Assembly: GCA_028699365.1 (NCBI GenBank) | Contig: JAQVUQ010000171.1 | Location: 1 to 6,276, forward strand | Length of the DNA: 6,276 bases | Source: UBA5359 sp028699365 [NCBI: bacterium] | GTDB lineage: Bacteria > UBP13 > UBA5359 | Direction: 5' to 3' | Part shown: piece after piece, positions 1 through 6,200 of the stretch | How the letters are laid out: every line of letters starts with the position of its first letter | Position numbering within the stretch: the stretch's first letter is position 1 | Program-made: the position numbers and the translations under genes | The notes under the pieces: generated by a model | Seen by the model: the letters and a program-made list of their open reading frames with translations, nothing else | Told to the model about the DNA's origin: nothing | Databases searched by the model: none

Positions 1-967
1 TGGTGTAGGCTTTATTGTCCTGGTAGCGGGGATAATAGATGATGAAGGTGCCCGGGCCGGTGCCGATGAGGGGGTGATCCCGGATTATGCCCAAGGCTGC
101 CTTCCAGATGATGACTCTCTGGGCGTTACCTTTCTGAGCGGTGCTGAACGATGTGGCCAAGCGCTCTTCCAGCTTCATGGCGGATGGGGCGGTACGTGCC
201 GCCGTTACGGTTACGGCTGCCAGAATTACGCATAGAAGCAGGGCAAGCTTGATTGCTCCTGTCTGATATAGTTTACGGCAGCCGACATATCTCAGCAGCA
301 AACCGGCATCCAGCAGCAAAGCTACTCCCACTCCCAGCCAGGCGGCTCTGGTGTAGGTCAGCAGCAGACAGAGAAACATGACTACGGCCAGGCTTCCTGT
401 TGCAATGCGCTTTGTTGCTGAACCGGCCCCCAGGAACAGATTGATCGCCAACGGCAGCAGTATGGCCAGGTAAGCGGCATAATAGGTGGGATTACCCATA
501 AATGAGAGTATCCGGGATATGTCCCATCCCACCGGGTCTATGCCGAAGCGCTGCAGCAGACCGTAGATACAGGTAAGAGCGGCGGCAACCAGAGCGGCGG
601 TCAACAATCCGCCCATACCCTTGTCCGTTCTGAAACCGGTCGTCAGGGTGAGATAGAGAACGACGTAGCCGGCCAACTGCAATACTTCTCTCAGCCCGGC
701 GTATTTATACGGGGATATCAGAAAGATTATAATACTCCAGGCGAAAAATGCGATTATAGGGAGATTGAGGGCTGACGCTTCGATTAAGAGTTTCTTCTCT
801 CTGACGGACTGCGCTATCCAGACTGCCAGAAGCGCGACTGCCCCAAGATTGAAGATCACCTGCTTGATGTATATGGCATCGGCGGTGCCGGTGTACAGGG
901 CCACCGGAATTAGAAAGACCATGCCTATCAGAATGATTTCTACAACTTTGATATAGCTCTGTTTCAT
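1..967 (-). CDS. O-antigen ligase / Wzy_C-type polymerase family membrane protein (3' part missing)
   Basis: The 322 visible codons encode a strongly hydrophobic multi-spanning protein; the C-terminus lies beyond the left edge. Likely membrane segments are near residues 8-28, 36-52, 68-85, 95-110, 120-138, 160-180, 188-205 and 238-256. Family-like landmarks are GNPTYYAAYLA (158-168), TYTRAAWLG (204-212) with an Arg in the position usual for the family, and RVIIWKAALGIIRDHPLIGTGPGTF split as R284-W288 and H298-P299-L-I-G-T-G. These match the Wzy_C domain of O-antigen ligases and polymerases, which transfer undecaprenyl-linked glycans on the outer face of the inner membrane. Substrate cannot be told; protein O-glycosylation or exopolysaccharide roles are also possible. 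I chose the ATG at 965-967, but in-frame ATGs at 980-982 and 986-988 add 5 or 7 residues. The gene starts 31 bp after the 999-2036 gene, so co-transcription is likely. Confidence 0.8.
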   Translation of the reverse strand, partial: MKQSYIKVVEIILIGMVFLIPVALYTGTADAIYIKQVIFNLGAVALLAVWIAQSVREKKLLIEASALNLPIIAFFAWSIIIFLISPYKYAGLREVLQLAGYVVLYLTLTTGFRTDKGMGGLLTAALVAAALTCIYGLLQRFGIDPVGWDISRILSFMGNPTYYAAYLAILLPLAINLFLGAGSATKRIATGSLAVVMFLCLLLTYTRAAWLGVGVALLLDAGLLLRYVGCRKLYQTGAIKLALLLCVILAAVTVTAARTAPSAMKLEERLATSFSTAQKGNAQRVIIWKAALGIIRDHPLIGTGPGTFIIYYPRYQDNKAYT

Positions 968-998
968 TGTGTTATCCCGCATCGGCATTACTGCCTGC

Positions 999-2036
999 TT
1001 ATTTGTGTATCTTACTTACGGTTGTTAATTCTATCTTCTCATAAATTCCGGCCCAGTTCAAATATATGCGCCTGTTACGGGGCGCTTCCTCTCCCCTGTA
1101 TCCCTGATCGGCTATAACGACATAACGGCCGGTATCATCCGTTATATATCCGCATACCGGCATGATACGCTTGAGGCCGCAGCTTGTGATTACCAGTATG
1201 CCAGGGTGACCGGCATCCGTTTCTTCCCTGAGCACTTGAAAACCGAATGGGATCTCCTTATCCTGCACCGGCCGGACAAAGCGCCTGGTCTCAGCCTTGA
1301 AACCCTGCTTAAAGGCATATTTTACCAGCAACTTGTCCAGGTTGCAGCCGCAGCCGGCTTCGGTCATGGAGAGCACCAGATCGCGCCTGCTCTTGCCGGC
1401 TGCGATGCCGGATGCACCGTGCCTGTCCAGGTAATCCACCAGAGCGGCAATGGCAGTGGCTCCCTCGGTAATGAAATACGGCAGAGTGGCTATTCCCTCT
1501 ATGATACGTTCCGAAGGCTGGGCCGCTTTTGACGGAGATGTGTCAGGGATCAGCAGATTACCTCTAGTCAGGCTGCCGTCCACTATCTGCAGGCTCCGGA
1601 CATCAATAGTGACGGTACCGGCAGGCCGGCCTTTGCCGTCGGTGATGCTATACCTGACCAGTAAAAGCCCCGGACCAGCATAGATATACTCTTCCTGCCC
1701 CAGTTCACTTCCCCTGCCGATGGCGTTGGCAGCCACCCGGCGGATGCGCTGGCCAAGGTAATCCGACAAAACAAAATCCGGTGAGTATTCCATGACGGTG
1801 CCGTCGTTGCGGGTTATGCGATAGCCTTTTGCGCCTTCATGGCTCTGGTATTCCGTGTAAGCGCAGGTTCCGGCGGTGTAAGGGGACTTGAGAGTGAGGG
1901 CATTAAACGGATTTGCCGAAGTATTTGCTGCCTGGACAGTGGTTGATATTGCTAAAGATAGGCTGCATATAAGGAGCAACAGCCATTGATGGGGTCTACG
2001 CTTACTATGGTTAGGCAAATTAGTTATGTGCATCAT
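999..2036 (-). CDS. Secreted C39-peptidase-like protein, probably without protease activity
   Basis: The 345-residue product has an N-terminal signal peptide: basic residues (SKRR, 11-14), a hydrophobic core (WLLLLICSLSLAIS, 18-31) and a likely cut after TVQA (about residue 36). The mature protein shows an N-terminal beta-rich part (about 55-155) and a C-terminal part (about 185-340) that I read as a C39-like papain fold. Segment 191-204 (EGATAIAALVDYLD) matches where the family has a Cys-containing GCxPTAAAM..GYWD-like helix, and 293-310 (PVCGYITDDTGRYVVIAD) matches the usual HxxxVxGYDD..xVxD strand pair. The expected Cys is absent and the His position holds Arg/Ile; only Asp310 remains. Five Cys remain in the mature part (58, 229, 231, 286, 295). 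The start is one of two adjacent ATGs; the second (2031-2033) is better spaced from AGGGG at 2041-2045. The fold call comes from pattern memory; existence of the gene and export are firmer. Confidence 0.7.
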   Translation of the reverse strand: MMHITNLPNHSKRRPHQWLLLLICSLSLAISTTVQAANTSANPFNALTLKSPYTAGTCAYTEYQSHEGAKGYRITRNDGTVMEYSPDFVLSDYLGQRIRRVAANAIGRGSELGQEEYIYAGPGLLLVRYSITDGKGRPAGTVTIDVRSLQIVDGSLTRGNLLIPDTSPSKAAQPSERIIEGIATLPYFITEGATAIAALVDYLDRHGASGIAAGKSRRDLVLSMTEAGCGCNLDKLLVKYAFKQGFKAETRRFVRPVQDKEIPFGFQVLREETDAGHPGILVITSCGLKRIMPVCGYITDDTGRYVVIADQGYRGEEAPRNRRIYLNWAGIYEKIELTTVSKIHK

Positions 2037-2057
2037 ATCGCCCCTATTCCCGGCATC

Positions 2058-2645
2058 TTAGCAGATTCTGTCAAGAATGTAGACCTGACCCCCCCTTTTA
2101 GGTACAGCCAACGCAGCGTCCAGCACGCCGGTCCCCTCCTGGCGCAGCAGTTGGGCGCCCATCCGGATGCGATATTGCGTGAGATACTCCTGTGGGGATT
2201 TTCGGAAGACTTCGGAGAAGACCCTGCGGAAATGGCTGGTGCTCATGTGGCAGGCGCGAGCAAGGGTAGGTATGTCCAAGTTGCCGGCGTAGTCCCGTGC
2301 AATGATCTGCATGGCCGGGGCTAGCTGCAAGACAAAGTTAGTTTGCCTCTTAGGCACAGACAGAGCCTCCGCCGGCGCCAGTCGGTGCAGGCAGACCAGC
2401 AGATATCGCAACAGTGCGCTGACCGCCAATTGATAGCCCGCAGCCCGATTCTCTATTTCGTTCACAATCTGCCCGGCCAGCCTCGAGATATCCGGTTCGA
2501 CAACGGCCGGACGGATGTTGGAAAACTCGCTGCCGCACAGGCACAGCGAGTCGAGGAAAACCGCATCATCTGTCAGTCCACTCAGTAGAAAAGCCGGATC
2601 GAATTGCAAAAACGACCATACAGCTCGAAAATTAGGGACAGTCAC
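2058..2645 (-). pseudogene. AraC-family transcriptional regulator remnant, truncated at both ends
   Basis: The frame is open for 195 codons but only the middle (about 2624 down to 2103) looks like AraC protein. The first HTH is clear: IPTLARACHMSTSHFRRVFSEVF (125-147), followed by the connecting helix (PQEYLTQYRIRMGAQLLRQ, 151-169). The second HTH begins (GVLDAALAV, 173-181) and is then cut just where GFxDxSYFxRxFK is expected, replaced by VPKRGGQVYILDRIC. At the N-terminus about 100 residues of the usual cupin/sensor domain are missing; WSFLQFDPAFLL (10-21) resembles the end of that barrel. Family members are usually 270-300 residues with both HTHs needed for normal DNA binding. The GTG start (2643-2645) itself lies inside a repeat-like palindrome and the preceding AGG is too close to be a good ribosome site. 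I infer a decayed gene, though a short expressed product cannot be excluded. Confidence 0.7.
2070..2093. repeat. Repeat-like sequence at the 3' break of the AraC remnant
   Basis: On the minus strand this reads GGGGTCAGGTCTACATTCTT followed by GACA, just after a run of seven G. AraC-like coding similarity stops immediately upstream (about 2103), and the rest of the frame (VPKRGGQVYILDRIC) is read through this sequence. From memory, GGTCAGGTCTACATT-type sequences recur in many anaerobe genomes near REP-associated tyrosine transposase (IS200-like) elements; that link is recollection, not shown here. No second copy exists in the window. Confidence 0.4.
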
Positions 2646-2652
2646 CTATTTT
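2628..2652. repeat. 25-bp imperfect palindrome at the 5' break of the AraC remnant
   Basis: Two 12-base arms flank a central A at 2640: AAAATTAGGGAC and GTCACCTATTTT, pairing at 9 of 12 positions. The minus-strand reading (AGGTGACTGTCCCTAATTTT) supplies the GTG start and first codons (VTVPNF) of the AraC remnant, so it replaces the true 5' end. From memory, GGTGACTGTCCC-type sequences are recurrent dispersed repeats in anaerobic bacteria, possibly linked to REP-associated transposases; this is not demonstrable from one copy. It lies 31 bp beyond the abiEii stop. Confidence 0.45.
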
Positions 2653-2682
2653 GTGTTATCTGATAAGCGGTTTTTGTCAAAT

Positions 2683-3537
2683 TTATGCTTCAATATTACT
2701 ACGATTTGCCTTATCCCAAAGCAGATTGAGTGAACTCACAATCTCATCCCATGAAATATCCGCCGCATAGCTGAATTTTCTTTGATAATCCTTCCAAAGC
2801 GATTGGAGTCCTTTATCATTTGAAACTTCACTGATTATACTCTCCCATTCCGGTAATAGTGCCGAAGTGCCACGTTCGTTTGATGTTATAAGAAGAGCGG
2901 CTTCTAAATCATCATAATCTATCGCGTCGGAATAAAGTTTTTGGAGAATATGAATATCATAGAAATCACGCATTCTGGTATTAGTTATACCCCGGGCAAT
3001 CGCAGTATCAAGCTTTTCCGCAAGCACGGTTTCAAGGTTATAGGCCAATATATCAATACTGCGTTTTTCGAACATGAGCTCGAATTTGTACGTTATTTCT
3101 TTTGGGGTTATTTTATCTCCTGTTGTAATATCAATTTTCAGCGGTGTCCTTACTCCGTCAAATAGCGTCTCGATTGAAACGCGCAGACCGCCGTATTGAG
3201 ATTCTTCATGGATCAGACCAATGCTTTTTATGGTCATTTGCACTTCATCGTCTATAGAAACGGCTAAAATAGCTTCAAGCACTTGTCTTAATGTTCCTTC
3301 AGTGAGATTATAGCCTCTGATAGTGGCGTCCATATCCATAGTCGCTCGAGCATCGATACCAACCATAGCAGACACCAACATACCACCTTTGAGAATAAAG
3401 TTATGCTTATACGGCGATAGCGAAACCCTTTCCAAAAAGCGTTCCAGCATATAATTCCTCATCAAGATATGAGCTTCAATCCTCTTTTCTTTTGACAAAT
3501 TCCGAATCAGCGCTTTCAGTTGAGTGGATGATTTCAC
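2683..3537 (-). CDS. abiEii: AbiEii-family nucleotidyltransferase toxin
   Basis: This 284-residue protein is the toxin of a type IV toxin-antitoxin / abortive-infection pair. The family belongs to the polymerase-beta-like nucleotidyltransferases; studied members bind GTP, and a related family (MenT) modifies tRNA ends, so an RNA target is plausible but not shown. Visible motifs, in order: LKGGM (49-53) with R64 and the metal-binding pair D68-x-D70 in ATMDMDATIRG; LKIDITTGD (133-141, D136); ETVLAEKLDTAIARG (169-183, K175); and RMRDFYDIHIL (188-198, R190-D191 and D194). All four AbiEii motifs appear present and length is normal, so it looks active. The GTG start (3535-3537) overlaps the abiEi stop by four bases (GTGA) and follows a strong GGAGGT at 3544-3549, indicating translational coupling behind the antitoxin. 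The gene is much AT-richer than miaA or the carrier, consistent with horizontal acquisition. Confidence 0.92.
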   Translation of the reverse strand: MKSSTQLKALIRNLSKEKRIEAHILMRNYMLERFLERVSLSPYKHNFILKGGMLVSAMVGIDARATMDMDATIRGYNLTEGTLRQVLEAILAVSIDDEVQMTIKSIGLIHEESQYGGLRVSIETLFDGVRTPLKIDITTGDKITPKEITYKFELMFEKRSIDILAYNLETVLAEKLDTAIARGITNTRMRDFYDIHILQKLYSDAIDYDDLEAALLITSNERGTSALLPEWESIISEVSNDKGLQSLWKDYQRKFSYAADISWDEIVSSLNLLWDKANRSNIEA

Positions 3538-4127
3538 AGCAGTACCTCCAGATATTTTCTTAGGATGCTTTGAATCCTGAATTCATGAGCATACCGCATA
3601 AGCTTGGGCAGATTTTTATCTTTGCGTCTCACATACATTTTTAAAGCATCGGTAAACACCTGAATTTCAACATTTTTACGACTCCGGACAATATCACAGA
3701 TCGTACGTTCAATATCATATGTATTTACTGGATGGTTAAAGGGAGTTTGGATAGTAGTTAGCCCAAGCTCGTAAAGTTCTTTTTTTACCATGTAAACTTT
3801 AGCACCTGTATTTTTTATATTTGTCGTATTATAGCCGGATTTTACGGTAACCGCATATTGGAATGGCTCTCTATCTGTAAAATCATGTAAAAACAAAGCA
3901 GTATCATGGGAAAAAACAGCCTGTTTACACTTACACTGCAGCATATACATATTGTCTGTGTAAGAGTCTTCTGAAACATAAACGCCTCGGCCAAAGCGCT
4001 CTAGTTTTTTTTCGTTGATATATCTAGATAAATAAATGCGCGGAATACCGGCATTTGTTACATCTTTGGTCGTTATGATACCCTTTTTCTGCTCAATAAG
4101 CTCGTTTAGTTCGGCAAGGTAATTCAA
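3534..4127 (-). CDS. abiEi: AbiEi-family antitoxin and autorepressor
   Basis: The 197-residue product is the partner of the downstream toxin. An N-terminal winged-helix region (about 1-52) contains GIITTKDVTNAGIPRIYLSR and the wing-like ERFGRGVYV (43-51), typical of the AbiEi_4 type. The C-terminal domain shows FSHDTALFLHDF (72-83) and VNTYDIERTICDIVRSR (134-150), conserved landmarks of the family. In studied AbiE systems the antitoxin does not form a stable complex with the toxin (type IV) and represses its own promoter by binding inverted repeats; both roles are inferred here by family. The start is a TTG (4125-4127), supported by AAGG at 4135-4138 seven bases away; no better in-frame start is present. 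It is the first gene of the cassette, preceded by its own promoter. Confidence 0.9.
   Translation of the reverse strand: MNYLAELNELIEQKKGIITTKDVTNAGIPRIYLSRYINEKKLERFGRGVYVSEDSYTDNMYMLQCKCKQAVFSHDTALFLHDFTDREPFQYAVTVKSGYNTTNIKNTGAKVYMVKKELYELGLTTIQTPFNHPVNTYDIERTICDIVRSRKNVEIQVFTDALKMYVRRKDKNLPKLMRYAHEFRIQSILRKYLEVLL
3544..3549 (-). promoter_or_regulatory. Shine-Dalgarno site of abiEii
   Basis: GGAGGT on the minus strand lies six bases before the GTG at 3535-3537, inside the last codons of abiEi. It fixes the GTG as the toxin start and supports coupled translation. Confidence 0.75.
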
Positions 4128-4139
4128 TTTAACACCTTC

Positions 4140-4185
4140 TTTACAATCATGCTTATATCATAATCAAAATAAGCGTCGTTGTAAA
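4140..4185. promoter_or_regulatory. 46-bp nested inverted repeat, candidate AbiEi operator
   Basis: Outer arms TTTACAA (4140-4146) and TTGTAAA (4179-4185) and inner arms GCTTAT (4151-4156) and ATAAGC (4169-4174) are all exact complements. Each inner arm is four bases from its outer arm and the centre is 12 bases, so the whole has one shared dyad axis at about 4162.5. The right outer arm contains the -35 box, the -10 box sits in the centre, and the left outer arm touches the ribosome-binding site. Known AbiEi proteins bind inverted repeats in their own promoters, so an autoregulatory operator is the natural reading; a leader hairpin is less likely because only the left half would be transcribed. 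Confidence 0.6.
4157..4185 (-). promoter_or_regulatory. Sigma70-like promoter of abiEi-abiEii
   Basis: On the minus strand TTTACA (4180-4185) and TATGAT (4157-4162) are separated by exactly 17 bases, each matching five of six consensus bases. Transcription would begin near 4150, giving a leader of about 22 bases before the TTG start. The AT-rich setting raises the chance of coincidental matches, but spacing and position are ideal. Confidence 0.7.
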
Positions 4186-4235
4186 CATATGGGTGATATT
4201 CATAATGAAACTGAGAGACCTTATTGGAAGCCCTC

Positions 4236-5159
4236 CTAGCGCACGAAAAGACTGAGCAACGCCGGCACGGTGATCACACTGGCGACAGTGGTAAAAAAGA
4301 CGCCGGTGGCGGCAAGATCGGGGTTGCCGCCGAAGCGCTGGGCGATGATGGGGGAACTGGAGGCTGAGGGCATGACGGATATCAGGATGACGATATTGGC
4401 CAGTTGGGGAGGCAGCTTCAGGACGTAGACCAGGCCTATCATGACGGCCGGGATAAGGATCAGGCGGGCCAGGACCAGTATGGGCATCGATGCGCGGGTA
4501 AAGGCCTTTTTGAAATCAACTCCGGCTATGAGTCCGCCTACGGAGAGCATTACCAGCGGCACGGTGGCTTTACCCAGCATATCGAGTGCGTTGATGATGA
4601 AGGCGGGGATGTGGCCTTTCAGGGGGGTGAGCGGCACCAGGAAGCCGATCATGAGACCGATAAGCGGTGGTGTGAGAAGGTTCTTCAGACCGGCCAGGTT
4701 CAGTTTATCTCTGGTGAGTATCCAGACACCGAAGGTCCAGAGCATGAAATATCCGCCCACATTGGCCAGAAAGAGCAGGATGATGCCTTTATCGCCAAAG
4801 AGCATATAGGCCAGCGGCAACGGCATATAGCTGAAGTTGCTGATAGCGGACAGGTAAAGAAAGGTATTGCGTTCGTCCTCTTTAAGCCGGGCTGCCCGCA
4901 GCAAAGCCAGGCCGATCATGAATCCGGCCAGAACGGCCAGCGCTCCGAAGAGCGGCAGGATATATGATTGCCGAAATAGATCCGGGGTGAACTGCCGGTA
5001 CATGGCGACAAAGATCAGGGCCGGTGTGGTTATATCCACCACTATCCGGCTTATGCTTTCAGAGGTCTCGTGGGTCATCAGACCTTTGACGCGGGCCCAG
5101 ACTCCTATCAAAAGAAGAATGAGGATTACCAGCACGCTTCCCATAACCTGTTGAAACAT
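4236..5159 (-). CDS. AEC (auxin efflux carrier) family permease
   Basis: A 307-residue integral membrane protein of the Mem_trans/AEC family, whose bacterial members export or take up small organic acids such as malate or malonate; the substrate here is unknown. About ten membrane segments are visible in a five-plus-five arrangement: near 6-22, 38-54, 67-87, 100-119, 124-148, 161-178, 196-214, 225-247, 254-270 and 283-305. Family landmarks include the helix break NFSYMPLPLAYMLFGDKG (108-125), ATVPLVMLSVGG (198-209) and MPSASSSPIIAQRFGGNP (263-280). I prefer the ATG at 5157-5159 over the in-frame GTG at 5169-5171, because GGAG (5166-5169) sits six bases before it and it overlaps the miaA stop as TGATG, a coupling arrangement. 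It is the third gene of the mutL-miaA operon, although nothing links its function to tRNA modification. Confidence 0.88.
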   Translation of the reverse strand: MFQQVMGSVLVILILLLIGVWARVKGLMTHETSESISRIVVDITTPALIFVAMYRQFTPDLFRQSYILPLFGALAVLAGFMIGLALLRAARLKEDERNTFLYLSAISNFSYMPLPLAYMLFGDKGIILLFLANVGGYFMLWTFGVWILTRDKLNLAGLKNLLTPPLIGLMIGFLVPLTPLKGHIPAFIINALDMLGKATVPLVMLSVGGLIAGVDFKKAFTRASMPILVLARLILIPAVMIGLVYVLKLPPQLANIVILISVMPSASSSPIIAQRFGGNPDLAATGVFFTTVASVITVPALLSLFVR

Positions 5160-6199
5160 CACAAACTCCACCAGTCCATTATTTGCCGGGCGATGGCTTC
5201 CTTATTGTCGTATTCACATACGTCCAGCCAGTGCACACGGGGATCTCTCCTCCACCAGGTCAACTGGCGCTTGGCGTAACGTCTGGTATCGCGCTTAAGG
5301 GTTTCAATCGCTTCTTCCAGGCTGTACCGGCCTTCGATATATGCGGCTATCTCCTTGTAGCCCAGACCCTGCATGGCCAGGCTGTTCCCGGCACACTCCC
5401 CGGACATAAGATGCCTGACCTCATCGACCAGGCCGGTCTCTATCAGAGCATCCACCCTGGCTTCTATTCTGCTGTAAAGCAGCGCGCGCGGCATGGTAAG
5501 AACTACTATGACGGCACCGAAACGGGGCTGTTCATTGCCGCGGCGCTTGAAATGGCTGAGCGGCTCACCGGTGATCTTATAGACTTCCAGCGCTCTGATT
5601 ATCCGCCTGCGATCATTGGGATGAATCCTGGAGGCGCTCTCCGGGTCTACAGCTTCAAGTCGGTTGTGCAACGCAGCAAGGCCTTCACGATCCGCCTCTT
5701 CCTCCAGAGCTGATCTTATCGAGGGATCATCGGAGTCTTCGGGAAAGCTGAAGCCGTCGATAACCGCCGATATATAGAGGCCCGTCCCTCCGGTCAATAT
5801 GGCCTGTTTGCCTCTCTTCCATATGTCCTGGATGACGGCTTCGGCCATATCCTTGTAACGAGCCACGCTGAAGGTGTCGCAAGGATCGGCCACATCTATC
5901 AGGTGATGCGGTATCCCCATCCTCTCTTCTTCCGTGGGCTTGGCGCTGCCGATATCCAGGCCTCTGTAGATCTGGATGGAATCCGCCGAGATGATCTCGG
6001 CGTCGGCCATGGAGGCTGTTCTGACGGCGATATCCGTCTTGCCTACGGCCGTAGGGCCGGTCAGCACCAGAAGGCTATTGCGCCCTGCGGGCGCGGTTGT
6101 TGGTTGTCCACCCTCCGTAGCAGTGCTACTGCGGAGGACGGGTTGGTTGTTAGTTGTTAGTTTCAAGTGTACATTCCTGGATCTGTCATTAGTTAACAC
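5159..6199 (-). CDS. miaA: tRNA dimethylallyltransferase (tRNA isopentenyltransferase)
   Basis: MiaA transfers the dimethylallyl group from DMAPP to N6 of A37 in tRNAs reading codons that start with U, in the cytoplasm. Landmarks, in order: P-loop GPTAVGKT (48-55), ISADSIQIYRGLDIGSAKPT (70-89) with the catalytic Asp73, GIPHHLIDVADP (95-106), GGTGLYI (137-143), NDRRRIIRALEVY (195-207), QGLGYKE (277-283) and TRRYAKRQLTWWRRDP (305-320). The core is complete. The protein is 346 residues versus roughly 300-320 for the family; the excess is a tail before residue 41, part of it encoded by a palindromic repeat element. The listed GTG (6197-6199) has no good ribosome site but lies one base after the mutL stop; TTG at 6164-6166 has AGGA eight bases upstream (6175-6178) and gives 335 residues. 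No start codon lies between that TTG and the core, so the tail is translated either way. Confidence 0.95.
   Translation of the reverse strand: MLTNDRSRNVHLKLTTNNQPVLRSSTATEGGQPTTAPAGRNSLLVLTGPTAVGKTDIAVRTASMADAEIISADSIQIYRGLDIGSAKPTEEERMGIPHHLIDVADPCDTFSVARYKDMAEAVIQDIWKRGKQAILTGGTGLYISAVIDGFSFPEDSDDPSIRSALEEEADREGLAALHNRLEAVDPESASRIHPNDRRRIIRALEVYKITGEPLSHFKRRGNEQPRFGAVIVVLTMPRALLYSRIEARVDALIETGLVDEVRHLMSGECAGNSLAMQGLGYKEIAAYIEGRYSLEEAIETLKRDTRRYAKRQLTWWRRDPRVHWLDVCEYDNKEAIARQIMDWWSL
6095..6163. repeat. Palindromic repeat element inside the 5' end of miaA
   Basis: The core is a 26-bp imperfect palindrome at 6112-6137: outer arms CCTCCG (6112-6117) and CGGAGG (6132-6137), then inner pairs AG/CT at 6119-6120/6129-6130 and 6122-6123/6126-6127, with one T-G wobble and one C-A mismatch. 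It is flanked by short tandem GGTTGTT/GTTAGTT-type units (6095-6107 on one side, 6141-6163 on the other). The structure resembles a REP- or MITE-like dispersed element. It contributes residues about 13-35 of MiaA (Thr/Asn/Gln/Ser-rich) without breaking the frame. No other copy is in the window. Confidence 0.55.
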
Positions 6200-6200
6200 G

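Noticed and set aside
1321-1370. Transglutaminase-type Cys (GCGCN, residues 228-232) as a nucleophile in the exported protein
   Set aside because: The downstream His-Ala-Trp and Asp motifs of transglutaminases are absent, and the spacing fits the C39-like reading better.
765-1683. Plus-strand open frames opposite the ligase-like and C39-like genes
   Set aside because: Short, overlapping each other, and antisense to better supported genes.
2069-2074. TTGACA on the minus strand as a -35 box for the 999-2036 gene
   Set aside because: At 17 bp spacing the -10 would be GGGAAT, which is poor; it may be just part of the repeat-like sequence.
2675-2680. TTGACA on the minus strand after abiEii as a promoter for the AraC remnant
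   Set aside because: No acceptable -10 box at 16-18 bp; the region is AT-rich so such hits are expected.
4186-4235. Intrinsic terminator after the carrier gene
   Set aside because: I found no GC-rich stem followed by a U run in this short spacer.
4404-5154. Long plus-strand open frames opposite the carrier gene
   Set aside because: They are antisense to a clear membrane-protein gene, lack recognisable motifs and arise from high-GC codon bias.
5183-5713. Plus-strand 176-codon open frame opposite miaA
   Set aside because: It overlaps a complete, motif-rich miaA and its translation shows no family pattern.
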